From Pseudomonas gingeri (GTDB lineage Bacteria; Pseudomonadota; Gammaproteobacteria; Pseudomonadales; Pseudomonadaceae), in NCBI RefSeq assembly GCF_013386165.1, contig NZ_JACAOS010000016.1, positions 186,001 to 250,000 of the forward strand: a stretch of DNA of 64,000 nt. The letters run 5' to 3'. The translations under genes and the position numbers were made by a program. The notes under the pieces were generated by a model. It saw only the letters and a program-made list of their open reading frames with translations. It did not search any database and was not told the origin of the DNA. The stretch's first letter is position 1. Each line of letters starts with the position of its first letter. Below are positions 43,181 through 51,771 of this stretch, piece after piece.

Positions 43181-45091
43181 ATGCAGCGTTCCATTGCCAC
43201 CGTTTCCCTGAGCGGCACCTTGCCGGAAAAGCTTGAAGCCATTGCCGCCGCCGGGTTTGACGGGGTGGAGATCTTTGAAAACGATCTGCTGTATTACGAC
43301 GGCAGCCCTCGGGAAATCCGCCAGATGTGCGCGGACCTGGGGATAGCGATCACTCTGTTCCAGCCTTTTCGCGACTTCGAGGGCTGCCGCCGCGACCGTC
43401 TGCCACGCAACCTGGAACGTGCCGAACGCAAGTTCGACCTGATGCAGGAACTGGGCACCGACCTGGTGCTGGTGTGCAGCAATGCGGCGGCCGACAGCGT
43501 CGGTGACCCACGGATCCTGGTGGATGACCTGCATCTGCTGGCCGAACGCGCGGGCGCCCGTGATCTGCGTATCGGTTATGAAGCCCTGGCCTGGGGCCGG
43601 CACGTCAATACCTACCAACAGGTCTGGGACATTGTCCGCGAGGCCGATCATCCGAACCTCGGGGTCTTGCTCGACAGCTTTCATACCCTGTCGCTCAAGG
43701 GCGATCCGAGCGCCATTGCACAGATTCCCGGCGACAAGATCTTCTTCGTGCAAATGGCCGACGCGCCGATCCTGGCCATGGATGTCCTGGAGTGGAGCCG
43801 GCATTTCCGCTGCTTCCCGGGGCAAGGTGAATTCGATCTGCCGGGGTTTCTCGCGCCCATCATCAAGAGTGGTTACACCGGGCCGCTGTCCCTGGAAATC
43901 TTCAACGACGGTTTCCGCGCCGCGCCACCTCGGGCCAATGCCGCCGATGGTTTGCGCTCGTTGCTGTACCTGGAAGAGAAAACCCGCGAGCGCCTGGCCC
44001 AGGAGGCTGAGCCTGTGGCTAATCTCGACAGCCTGTTCGCGCCGCCACCGGTCAGCGAAAACGATGGCATCGAGTTTCTCGAGTTCGCGGTGGACGAAAG
44101 CCTCGGCGCCAAACTGACCCACTGGCTGGAACGCCTGGGTTTTACCAAGGCCGGGCAGCACCGCTCGAAAAGCGTCAGTCTGTTGCGCCAGGGCGATATC
44201 AACCTGATCCTCAACTCCGAACCCTATTCCTTTGCCCACAGTTTCTTCGAGGCCCACGGCCCGTCCCTGTGCGCCACGGCGATCCGGGTCAACGACAGCG
44301 CCAGCGCCTTGGCCCGGGCGGTGGCCTACAAGGGCCAGCCCTATCGCGGGCTGGTCGGCCCCAACGAGCTGGAACTGGCGGCGGTGCGGGCGCCGGATGG
44401 CAGCCTGATCTACCTGGTGGACAAGGACGCCACGGGCCAGAAACTCTACGACACCGATTTCAACCTGCTACCGGTGACGCCTTCGCGCACCGGGCTCAAG
44501 CGCATCGACCACATGGCCATGGCGCTGCCCGCCGACAGCCTCGACAGCTGGGTGCTGTTCTACAAGAGCCTGCTGGATTTCGAAGCGGACGATGAAGTGG
44601 TGCTGCCGGACCCTTATGGTCTGGTGAAGAGCCGGGCGCTGCGCAGTCGCTGCAGTTCGATCCGTCTGCCGCTGAATATTTCCGAGAACCGCAATACGGC
44701 GATTTCCCATGCATTGTCGAGTTATCGCGGCTCAGGCGTGCATCATATTGCCTTTGACTGTGACGATATTTTTGCCGAGGTCAGCCGGGCGAAAGAGGCG
44801 GGCGTGCCGTTGCTGGATATCCCCCTCAACTACTACGACGATCTGGCCGCGCGCTTCGATTTTGACGATGAGTTCCTCAGCGAGCTGGCGTACTACAACG
44901 TGTTGTATGACCGTGATGCCCAGGGCGGGGAGTTGTTCCACGTCTATACCGAGCCGTTCGAGGGGCGCTTCTTCTTCGAGATCCTGCAACGCCGCAATGG
45001 CTATGCCGGGTATGGTGCCGCGAATGTCGCGGTGCGTCTGGCGGCAATGGCCAAATCCCGCAACGGTGGCGGGCGGCAGGCCCGGCTCTGA
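43181..45091 (+). CDS. quiC: 3-Dehydroshikimate dehydratase, two-domain fusion
   Basis: The 636-residue protein fuses an N-terminal sugar-phosphate-isomerase-like TIM barrel (about 1-275, the dehydratase) with a C-terminal HPPD-like vicinal-oxygen-chelate region (about 290-620). Metal-ligand regions in the barrel are GYEALAWG, VLLDSFHTL, VQMADAP and LSLEIFND. In the C-terminal part GLKRIDHMAMAL and GVHHIAFDCDDI supply the metal histidines. This architecture is that of the Pseudomonas QuiC1 type, which dehydrates 3-dehydroshikimate to protocatechuate. It is expected to feed the beta-ketoadipate pathway. GGGAG stands nine bases before the ATG. Confidence 0.93.
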   Translation: MQRSIATVSLSGTLPEKLEAIAAAGFDGVEIFENDLLYYDGSPREIRQMCADLGIAITLFQPFRDFEGCRRDRLPRNLERAERKFDLMQELGTDLVLVCSNAAADSVGDPRILVDDLHLLAERAGARDLRIGYEALAWGRHVNTYQQVWDIVREADHPNLGVLLDSFHTLSLKGDPSAIAQIPGDKIFFVQMADAPILAMDVLEWSRHFRCFPGQGEFDLPGFLAPIIKSGYTGPLSLEIFNDGFRAAPPRANAADGLRSLLYLEEKTRERLAQEAEPVANLDSLFAPPPVSENDGIEFLEFAVDESLGAKLTHWLERLGFTKAGQHRSKSVSLLRQGDINLILNSEPYSFAHSFFEAHGPSLCATAIRVNDSASALARAVAYKGQPYRGLVGPNELELAAVRAPDGSLIYLVDKDATGQKLYDTDFNLLPVTPSRTGLKRIDHMAMALPADSLDSWVLFYKSLLDFEADDEVVLPDPYGLVKSRALRSRCSSIRLPLNISENRNTAISHALSSYRGSGVHHIAFDCDDIFAEVSRAKEAGVPLLDIPLNYYDDLAARFDFDDEFLSELAYYNVLYDRDAQGGELFHVYTEPFEGRFFFEILQRRNGYAGYGAANVAVRLAAMAKSRNGGGRQARL

Positions 45092-45189
45092 CTGCCACTC
45101 CTGCCTTCCAGCAGGAGACGCTCGATTGCTCGCGAAAAAGTCGTTAACGATCACGCGACTTTGTTGAACGGCCGCCGCTAGGGCGGCGG

Positions 45190-45214
45190 ATCGCGAGCAA
45201 GCTCGCTCCTACAG
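45190..45214. repeat. Single REP unit
   Basis: ATCGCGAGCAAGCTCGCTCCTACAG stands alone, with only a very decayed partner near 45110, between quiC and the TetR gene. Confidence 0.6.
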
Positions 45215-45271
45215 GTAATTGTGCTCATAATCGGTGGCATCTGCTGATAAGGCCGTGAGCCCAGAATAACT

Positions 45272-45946
45272 ATGACTTCAGAACTATCCGCCCCGTCCGA
45301 CGACACCCCGGTCGTCGTGCCGCGCAAGAGTCGCAAGAACAATCCCGAGAAGACCCGCGAGAACATCCTCCAGGAAGCGATCGTCGAGTTCGTCCAGCAG
45401 GGGCTCTCCGGGGCGAGGGTCGACGCGATTGCCGAACGGACCCACACCTCGAAGCGGATGATCTATTACTACTTCGGGAGCAAGGAACGGCTCTACGTCG
45501 AGGTGCTGGAGAAGCTCTACGGGGATATTCGCAGCACCGAAAGCCGCCTGCACCTGACGGAGCTGGAGCCACGGGAGGCGATTCGGCGGATGGTGGAATT
45601 CACCTTCGACCACCACGACCGCAATGTCGATTTCGTGCGGATCGTCAGCATCGAAAACATCCACAAGGGCGAGTACGTCAAGCAATCCCAGGCGATTCGT
45701 TCGCTGAACGTCACGATCCTCACCGCCCTGGGCGAAATCCTTGAGCGCGGCGCGCAGCAAGGGTTGTTCCGCAGCGGCCTGGACCCGCTGGACGTGCACC
45801 TGCTGGTGAGTTCGTTCTGCTTCTACCGGGTGTCGAACCGCCACACCATTGGCGAGATCTTCCAGGTCGACTTGCCCGACGAGCAGATCAAGGCACGTCA
45901 TCGCGAGATGATCTGCGAGTCGGTGTTGCGCTACTTGCAGGCCTGA
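45272..45946 (+). CDS. TetR/AcrR regulator of the quinate cluster
   Basis: The 224-residue protein has a basic N-terminal extension, a TetR helix-turn-helix (about 28-75, ENILQEAIVEFVQQGLSGARVDAIAERTHTSKRMIYYYFGSKERLY) and a ligand-binding C-terminal domain. It lies in the middle of the quiC-aroE-aroQ region and has counterparts at the same place in other pseudomonads. I infer that it binds the two operator-like motifs at 42981 and 47380 and responds to a pathway intermediate. No copy of the motif is visible at its own promoter. Confidence 0.88.
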   Translation: MTSELSAPSDDTPVVVPRKSRKNNPEKTRENILQEAIVEFVQQGLSGARVDAIAERTHTSKRMIYYYFGSKERLYVEVLEKLYGDIRSTESRLHLTELEPREAIRRMVEFTFDHHDRNVDFVRIVSIENIHKGEYVKQSQAIRSLNVTILTALGEILERGAQQGLFRSGLDPLDVHLLVSSFCFYRVSNRHTIGEIFQVDLPDEQIKARHREMICESVLRYLQA

Positions 45947-45976
45947 CGGCATCTTCAGGCCCGGAACACTCACAGG

Positions 45977-46005
45977 GCTGAGCCTTATCCAGGATAAAGC
46001 TCAGC
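45977..46005. terminator. Long hairpin between convergent genes
   Basis: GCTGAGC-C-TTATCC and GGATAA-A-GCTCAGC pair over about 14 positions with one mismatch. It lies between the convergent tetR and aroE stops and could end transcription from both sides. There is no T run. Confidence 0.55.
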
Positions 46006-46015
46006 TCAATGAGTC

Positions 46016-46870
46016 TTATAGCCGCTGAAAATGCTCCAGCATCCGCTGCGAGTCCGGCGTGATGCCGCTGAACAGCTCGAACGCCTTCACCGCCTGGAAC
46101 ACCGCCATGGTTCCGCCATCCAGCGTGCGGCAACCCAGGGCCCGGGCGTTGCGCAACAGCTCGGTTTCCAGCGGGAAATAGACGATCTCCGCCACCCATA
46201 CTTCGGCGCGCAGCAACGCCAGCGGGACCGGCATTCCGGGCAGCTTGGCCATGCCCATCGGGGTGGTGTTCACCAGGCCGTCCGCCTGGGCCATGGACGA
46301 GGATAACTCGTTCCCGGCCTTGGCCCGGCCGCCGGCAAAATGCTGATTGAGGTTGTCCGCCAGGCTCTGTGCCCGGGCGCTGTCGACATCAAAGATCGTC
46401 AACTGGCCGACGCCTTCACCGAGCAGCGCGTGGGCCACGGCCGCCCCCGCACCGCCGGCGCCCATCTGGACCACGTGCTCGACCGCGACACCCTTGAGGC
46501 CACGGCGAAATCCTTCGGCGAAACCCAGGCAATCGGTGTTGTGCCCGACGCGCTTGCCGTCCTTGAGCACCACCGTATTCACGGCGCCGATCCCCCGTGC
46601 TTCGGGGGACAGTTCATCGAGCAGTGGAATAATCGCCTGTTTGCACGGAAAGGTGATGTTCAAACCGGTGAACGCCATACGCTCGGCCGCCAGCAACAGC
46701 TCGGGCAGGGCGCTGATGTCCAGTTGCAGCGGGTCCAGGTCGATCAACCGGTACAGGTAACGCAGTCCCTGGGCATCCCCTTCGCACTCGTGCAGGGTCG
46801 GGGTGCGTGAAGCCTGGATGCCGGCGCCGATCAATCCGGCCAATACGGTTCTGCTGTGATTCTGCGACAT
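46016..46870 (-). CDS. aroE: Shikimate/quinate dehydrogenase, NAD-type
   Basis: From the ATG at 46870 (MSQNHSRTVLAGLIG) the protein has 284 residues. Catalytic residues are Lys in NITFPCKQAIIP and Asp in HNTDCLGFAEG. The cofactor loop is QMGAGGAGAAVAHAL, and the second strand ends in TIFDVDSARA; the acidic residue there, instead of the NRT-type basic loop of biosynthetic AroE, points to NAD. The substrate loop SRTPTLHECEG also differs from biosynthetic AroE (SPxxHN). It starts 5 bases after aroQ. It probably oxidises shikimate or quinate in catabolism. Confidence 0.9.
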   Translation of the reverse strand: MSQNHSRTVLAGLIGAGIQASRTPTLHECEGDAQGLRYLYRLIDLDPLQLDISALPELLLAAERMAFTGLNITFPCKQAIIPLLDELSPEARGIGAVNTVVLKDGKRVGHNTDCLGFAEGFRRGLKGVAVEHVVQMGAGGAGAAVAHALLGEGVGQLTIFDVDSARAQSLADNLNQHFAGGRAKAGNELSSSMAQADGLVNTTPMGMAKLPGMPVPLALLRAEVWVAEIVYFPLETELLRNARALGCRTLDGGTMAVFQAVKAFELFSGITPDSQRMLEHFQRL

Positions 46871-46875
46871 CCTGC

Positions 46876-47316
46876 TTATCCCTTCAGTTTCTGGCTGAAA
46901 TAGTCCAGCGCCAGGCGGTAACCGTGGCTGCCGAACCCGCACATCACCCCGGTGGCGATGGACGATACAAATGAGTGATGGCGAAACAGTTCGCGGGCGT
47001 GGACGTTGGACAGGTGCACTTCGATCACCGGCAACTCACTGGCCACCAGGGCATCGCGGATCGCCACCGAGGTGTGGGTCCAGGCGGCCGGGTTGATGAC
47101 GATCCCGGCGCAACGGCCACGGGCCGCGTGAATCCAGTCCAGCAGTTCGCCTTCATGGTTGGTCTGGCGAAACTCCACGGTCAGGCCCAGCTCAGTGGCC
47201 GCCCGCCCGCACAGGGCAGAGAGGTCAGCCAGGGTCTCATGGCCATAGGTTGCCGGCTCGCGTGTGCCAAGCAGGTTCAGGTTCGGGCCGTTGAGTACCA
47301 GAACGATAGGCGGCAT
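46876..47316 (-). CDS. aroQ: Type II 3-dehydroquinate dehydratase
   Basis: The 146-residue protein has the type II signature: VLNGPNLNLLGTREPATYG (with the catalytic Tyr), VINPAAWTHTSVAIRDAL, EVHLSNVHARELFRHHSF and GSHGYRLAL. I chose the ATG at 47316 because GGAG lies about nine bases upstream; an ATG at 47331 would itself overlap that site. In this setting it should convert 3-dehydroquinate to 3-dehydroshikimate for QuiC, as a catabolic paralogue of the biosynthetic enzyme. It is the first gene of the aroQ-aroE unit. Confidence 0.93.
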   Translation of the reverse strand: MPPIVLVLNGPNLNLLGTREPATYGHETLADLSALCGRAATELGLTVEFRQTNHEGELLDWIHAARGRCAGIVINPAAWTHTSVAIRDALVASELPVIEVHLSNVHARELFRHHSFVSSIATGVMCGFGSHGYRLALDYFSQKLKG

Positions 47317-47379
47317 CGGGGGAATCTCCATTGTTATTGTTGGCTTGGACCGAGGGCAGTCGGGTCTGCGGAGATAAAA

Positions 47380-47396
47380 TGTACTAACTGGTTAAT
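47380..47396 (+). promoter_or_regulatory. Operator-like motif, copy 2
   Basis: TGTACTAACTGGTTAAT lies 64 bases upstream of the aroQ ATG and matches the copy at 42981-42997 (minus strand) in 15 of 17 bases. It has the same orientation relative to aroQ as the other copy has to the MFS gene. The remaining aroQ/GntR intergenic sequence (47397-47625) shows nothing else definite. Confidence 0.65.
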
Positions 47397-47625
47397 CCAA
47401 GTCAAATGAACAGAACGCCTTGAGAAGAAATCCAGCGCTTTAGTGTTCGATCAGCGAACAGCTCCCGGGAGCTTTTTCGGTTGAATAGGTTTGAGGGCAC
47501 GGCGTGCGAAGCGTTTCGATATCCCAGGGCAAGCGTCGACCAGTGATCGCCTGGCCCCTTGACGGGTTTCCATTCGAGGAGAATACTCGGGAAAAATTCA
47601 TATAGATGACTGGATAACTACAAGA

Positions 47626-48357
47626 ATGAATGCCCTTTCCAGCGACGAACGCCTGCCCCTCTATCAACGCCTGCGCGACGAACTGGCCCGACAGATTGCC
47701 AACAACCGCTGGCGCCCGGGCGAAGCGATTCCCACCGAGGCAGTGCTGGCTGGTGAGTACCAACTGTCCGTCGGCACGGTGCGCAAGGCCATCGACAAGC
47801 TGGTGGGAGAGGGCATCCTCGAACGCCATCAGGGCCGGGGTACCTTTATTCGCCGCCCACAGTTCCAGTCTTCGCTGTTTCGCTTTTTCCGCTTCCAGAC
47901 TCCGGCCGGTGAGCGCCAGATGCCGGAGAGCCGGATCCTCAATATCGATTCCCTGCCTGCCCCCTCCGCTGTCAGCCAGGCCCTGGGGCTGGCGCCCGAG
48001 GCTGCGGTGATTCGCCTGGTGCGCCTGCGGTTGCTGGAAGGCGCGCCGTTGCTGGCCGAGGAAATCTGGCTGCCCAAGGCGCGTTTCCGGGCATTGCTGG
48101 ATGTCGACCTGGATTGCCAGGGCCCGTTGCTCTATCCCATTTACGAGGAACTCTGCGGTCAGGTAGTGGCGTCGGCCGAGGAGACCCTCACTGCTGAAGC
48201 CGTGGGCGAGGTCCATGCCCGCCTGCTGCAGATCGAGACCGACAGTCCGGTAGTGGTGATCGAGCGGCTGGCCCGCAACTACGCCGGCCAGCCGCTGGAG
48301 TGGCGGCGCTCCCGTGGCCATGCCCGGCACTTCCGCTACAGCGTCGATATCCGTTGA
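47626..48357 (+). CDS. GntR family regulator (HutC-type, UTRA domain)
   Basis: The 243-residue protein has a winged helix (about 8-75: LYQRLRDELARQIANNRWRPGEAIPTEAVLAGEYQLSVGTVRKAIDKLVGEGILERHQGRGTFI) and a UTRA ligand domain (about 95-235). It is followed 40 bases downstream by an MFS gene and then by a TIM-barrel hydrolase, so it probably controls that module. The segment just before its own start contains AT-rich partial repeats that might be its site, but they are not convincing. Confidence 0.92.
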   Translation: MNALSSDERLPLYQRLRDELARQIANNRWRPGEAIPTEAVLAGEYQLSVGTVRKAIDKLVGEGILERHQGRGTFIRRPQFQSSLFRFFRFQTPAGERQMPESRILNIDSLPAPSAVSQALGLAPEAAVIRLVRLRLLEGAPLLAEEIWLPKARFRALLDVDLDCQGPLLYPIYEELCGQVVASAEETLTAEAVGEVHARLLQIETDSPVVVIERLARNYAGQPLEWRRSRGHARHFRYSVDIR

Positions 48358-48397
48358 TTTGCCCCTGCACTCCGATCACCTATAAGGATAAGAAATC

Positions 48398-49681
48398 ATG
48401 TTCAGCTGGTATCGCGACATCACCTCAAGGGAGCGCAAGACATTCTGGGCCTGCTTTGGCGGCTGGTCCCTGGACGCACTGGAAGTGCAAATGTTCGGCC
48501 TGGCGATCCCGGCCCTGATCGCCGCCTTTGCCCTGAGCAAGGGCGATGCCGGGTTGGTCAGTGGCGTGACCCTGATCACCTCGGCCCTCGGCGGCTGGCT
48601 CGGCGGTACGCTGTCCGACCGTTATGGCCGGGTGCGCACGCTGCAATGGATGATCCTCTGGTTCTCGTTGTTTACCTTCCTCTCGGCCTTTGTCAGCGAC
48701 TTCAATCAGTTGCTGATCGTCAAGGCATTGCAAGGCTTCGGCATCGGTGGCGAATGGGCGGCGGGCGCGGTGCTGATGGCCGAGACCATTCAGGCGCGTT
48801 ATCGCGGCAAGGTCATGGGCGCGGTGCAGAGTGCCTGGGCCATTGGCTGGGGCGTGGCGGTCGGGGTGTTCACCTTGATCTACACCTTCGTGCCCGAAGC
48901 CATGGCCTGGCGGGTGATGTTCCTGGTGGGCCTGTTGCCGGCGCTGCTGGTGATTTATGTCCGGCGCAGCGTGGTCGAGCCTGACAGCACACAGCGCCAG
49001 GCGAAGGCTGAGGGCCGTGGCCTGCTGGCTTCGATGGCCGCGATCTTTCGTCCCGAGTTGCTGCGAGTGACGCTGTTGGGCGGCATCCTCGGCCTTGGCG
49101 CCCATGGCGGTTATCACGCGGTGATGACCTGGTTGCCGACCTTTCTCAAGACCGAGCGCAACCTCTCGGTGTTGAGTTCCGGCGGTTATCTGGCGGTGAT
49201 CATCGTTGCGTTCTGGTTCGGCTGTATCGTCAGCGGTTTGTTGCTGGACCGAATCGGTCGGCGCAAGAACATCATCCTCTTTGCCTTCTGCTGCGTGGTT
49301 ACGGTGCAGTGTTATCTGTTCCTGCCGCTGAGCAATACCCAGATGCTGTTCCTTGGCTTTCCCCTGGGCTTCTTTGCCGCCGGTATTCCGGCCAGCCTCG
49401 GTTCGTTCTTCAATGAGTTGTACCCGGCGGATGTACGCGGTGCTGGCGTGGGTTTCTGCTACAACTTCGGCCGTGTGCTGTCGGCAGTGTTTCCGTTCAT
49501 GGTCGGACATATGAGCGAGTCGATGTCCCTCGGCTCGGCCATCGGTATCGATGCGGGGATTGCCTACGGCGTGGCGGTATTGGCCGCGCTGGCCTTGCCG
49601 GAAACCAAGGGGCGCAACCTGCAGGATGCCTCGCCGCAGGCGCTGCCCGCCAAACGTCCGGATGCCCACCAATTATCCTGA
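48398..49681 (+). CDS. MFS transporter, metabolite:proton symporter type
   Basis: The 427-residue protein has twelve membrane helices. The N-terminus (MFSWYRDITSRERKTFWACFGGWSLDALEVQMFGLAIPAL) and DRYGRVRTLQ loop, then GIGGEWAAGAVLMAET, are typical of MFS symporters for organic acids, close to the sialate and aromatic-acid groups. A second conserved loop (LLDRIGRRKN) lies at about 286-295. AAGGATAAG precedes the ATG. It lies between the GntR regulator and the TIM-barrel hydrolase. Substrate is unknown. Confidence 0.9.
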   Translation: MFSWYRDITSRERKTFWACFGGWSLDALEVQMFGLAIPALIAAFALSKGDAGLVSGVTLITSALGGWLGGTLSDRYGRVRTLQWMILWFSLFTFLSAFVSDFNQLLIVKALQGFGIGGEWAAGAVLMAETIQARYRGKVMGAVQSAWAIGWGVAVGVFTLIYTFVPEAMAWRVMFLVGLLPALLVIYVRRSVVEPDSTQRQAKAEGRGLLASMAAIFRPELLRVTLLGGILGLGAHGGYHAVMTWLPTFLKTERNLSVLSSGGYLAVIIVAFWFGCIVSGLLLDRIGRRKNIILFAFCCVVTVQCYLFLPLSNTQMLFLGFPLGFFAAGIPASLGSFFNELYPADVRGAGVGFCYNFGRVLSAVFPFMVGHMSESMSLGSAIGIDAGIAYGVAVLAALALPETKGRNLQDASPQALPAKRPDAHQLS

Positions 49682-49697
49682 AACCCCCGCAATCCCT

Positions 49698-49785
49698 GTA
49701 GGAGCCAGCTTGCTGGCGATAGCGATTTTCCAGGCAACGGAGAGGTTGCCCCTTAGATCGCATCGCCAGCAAGCTGGCTCCTACA
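49698..49785. repeat. REPIN, GTAGGAGCCAGCTTGC type
   Basis: GTAGGAGCCAGCTTGCTGGC and its inverse ending GCTGGCTCCTAC separate the MFS gene from the hydrolase gene. Confidence 0.85.
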
Positions 49786-49811
49786 CGGGTTGTATTCAAC
49801 CTTTTCCATAG

Positions 49812-50660
49812 ATGAGTTCCATGTCCGACACTTGCCCATTGCCGATTCGCGGTATCGATGCCCACGCCCATGTTTTCGAACGTGGCCTGGGGCTTGCGAC
49901 GGTGCGCCGTTATGCGCCGGACTACGACGCGACCCTGGCGACCTATCTGCAACACTTGCAGGAGAATGGCCTGAGCCACGGTGTGTTGGTGCAGCCGAGC
50001 TTCCTCGGCACCGATAACCGCTACCTGCTGGCGGCGTTGCAGCAAGCGCCCGAGCGCTTGCGTGGGGTGGTGGTGGTCGAGCGCGATATCGCCTTCAGCG
50101 AGCTTGCGCGGATGGCCGCGCTGGGTGTGGCGGGTGTGCGCCTGAACCTGATGGGGCAGCCGTTGCCGGATTTTGCCGAGGCGCCGTGGCAGGTGTTTTT
50201 CCAGCATCTGTGCCGCCTGGGTTGGCATGTCGAACTGCATCGCCAACTGGAAGATCTACCGGCCTTGATCGAACCGCTGCTGGCCTTGGGGTGCAAGGTG
50301 GTGGTCGATCATTTTGGTCGCCCTGACGCACGATCGGGCGCCGAGCAGCCGGCTTTTGCCCGTCTGCTCGAACTGGGTGCCAGCGGGCGTTTGTGGATCA
50401 AGGTGTCGGGTATTTATCGATTGGGCGGGACGGCGATGGAGAATCTGCATTTTGCCGAAAAGGCCCTGTCGCTGATGCTGCAAAGCCTGGGGCCGGGCCG
50501 TTTGCTCTGGGGCAGCGACTGGCCGCATACCCAGCATGAGCAGGAGGTCAGCTTCGGCTCCGAGATCGATCGTCTGCGCCAGCTGGCCTGTGCACCGCCG
50601 CTGCGCCAGCATCTGCTGTGCAATACGGCCGCCGAATTGTTCGGCTTCGTCAAAGACTGA
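49812..50660 (+). CDS. Metal-dependent TIM-barrel hydrolase (PDC-lactonase-like)
   Basis: The 282-residue protein belongs to the amidohydrolase_2 group: GIDAHAHVFER near the N-terminus, VLVQPSFLGTDNRYLL, GVRLNLMG, WHVELHRQ, VVVDHFGRPDA and LLWGSDWPHTQHE. These enzymes include lactonases for 2-pyrone-4,6-dicarboxylate and sulfomuconolactone and several decarboxylases. With the upstream GntR and MFS genes it forms a small uptake-plus-hydrolysis module, perhaps for a lactone of aromatic origin. The start at 49812 is one of two close ATG codons (the other is 49821). Confidence 0.85.
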   Translation: MSSMSDTCPLPIRGIDAHAHVFERGLGLATVRRYAPDYDATLATYLQHLQENGLSHGVLVQPSFLGTDNRYLLAALQQAPERLRGVVVVERDIAFSELARMAALGVAGVRLNLMGQPLPDFAEAPWQVFFQHLCRLGWHVELHRQLEDLPALIEPLLALGCKVVVDHFGRPDARSGAEQPAFARLLELGASGRLWIKVSGIYRLGGTAMENLHFAEKALSLMLQSLGPGRLLWGSDWPHTQHEQEVSFGSEIDRLRQLACAPPLRQHLLCNTAAELFGFVKD

Positions 50661-50691
50661 GGCAGGCGGCAGATGCCGCCTGCGCCCGGGT

Positions 50692-51771
50692 TCAACGACG
50701 GGTCAGCAACACCCCGGATTCCATGTGATGGGTCCAGGGGAATTGATCGAACAGCGCGCAGCGTTCGATGCGGTGGGTATCGTGCAGTTGCTCGATATTC
50801 GCCGCCAGGGTCTCGGGGTTGCAGGAGATGTACAGGATATTGTCGAAACGCCGGGTCAACTCGCACGTGTCCGGGTCCATGCCGGCACGGGGCGGGTCGA
50901 CGAACACGCTGCCGAACTCATAACTTTTCAGGTCGATGCCGTGCAGGCGACGGAACGGACGAACCTCGTTCAGCGCTGCGGTCAGTTCCTCGGCGGACAG
51001 ACGTACCAAGGTGACCGTGTCGATCGCGTTCTCATCGAGGTTGCTCAGGGCGGCATTCACCGAGGTCTTGCTGATCTCGGTGGCCAGCACCTTGCGCACC
51101 CGGGTCGCCAGCGGCAGGGTGAAGTTGCCGTTGCCGCAATACAACTCCAGCAGGTCGTCCGAACGCTCGCCGAGGGCTTCATAGGCCCAGTTGAGCATCT
51201 TCTGGTTCACCGTGCCGTTGGGCTGGGTGAAGGCCCCTTCCGGTTGCCGGTAGCTGAAGGTGCGCCCGGCAATCTCGAATTTCTCCACCACGTAGTCGTG
51301 GCCGATCACCACCCGCTTGCCCTTGGAACGGCCGATAATGCTGACGCCCAGGTCGGCAGCCAGTTGCTCGGCGGCGATCTGCCAGTGCTCGTCCAGTGGG
51401 CGGTGATAACACAGGGTGATCATCGCGTCGCCCGCCAGGGTGGTCAGGAACTCCACCTGGAACAGCTTGTGGCTCAGGGGCGCGCTGGCTTGCCAGGCCG
51501 CCTTGAGCTTGGGCATCAACTCATTGATGCGCAGGCTGGCAATCGGGAAGTCTTCGATCAGGATCGGCGTGCGCTTGTCGTCCTGGGAAAACATCGCGTA
51601 GTGGCGTTCACCGGCTTCGCGCCACAGGCGGAACTCCGCCCGCAGGCGAAAGTGCTGCAAGGGCGAGTCGAAGACCCGCGGCTCGGGTGCATCGAACGGC
51701 GCCAGCAGGTCGCGCAAGCGCGCGACCTTGTCTTCGAGCTGAGCGGTGTAAGTGTTGGAATCAAAAGTCAT
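50692..51771 (-). CDS. trmA: tRNA (uracil-5-)-methyltransferase
   Basis: TrmA makes m5U54 in the T loop of tRNA. The 359-residue protein has LELYCGNGNFTLPLA (SAM motif), VFVDPPRAGMD, the nucleophilic cysteine in ILYISCNPETLAAN, and the base in WTHHMESGVLL at the C-terminus. No N-terminal TRAM domain is present, as expected for TrmA rather than RlmD. Its start overlaps the stop of the NCS2 permease gene by 4 bases. Confidence 0.97.
   Translation of the reverse strand: MTFDSNTYTAQLEDKVARLRDLLAPFDAPEPRVFDSPLQHFRLRAEFRLWREAGERHYAMFSQDDKRTPILIEDFPIASLRINELMPKLKAAWQASAPLSHKLFQVEFLTTLAGDAMITLCYHRPLDEHWQIAAEQLAADLGVSIIGRSKGKRVVIGHDYVVEKFEIAGRTFSYRQPEGAFTQPNGTVNQKMLNWAYEALGERSDDLLELYCGNGNFTLPLATRVRKVLATEISKTSVNAALSNLDENAIDTVTLVRLSAEELTAALNEVRPFRRLHGIDLKSYEFGSVFVDPPRAGMDPDTCELTRRFDNILYISCNPETLAANIEQLHDTHRIERCALFDQFPWTHHMESGVLLTRR

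Noticed and set aside
42374..44257. Long minus-strand ORF of 627 codons
   Set aside because: It is antisense to the 3' half of the MFS gene and the 5' half of quiC, a usual result of high-GC third codon positions. Both true genes have clear motifs.
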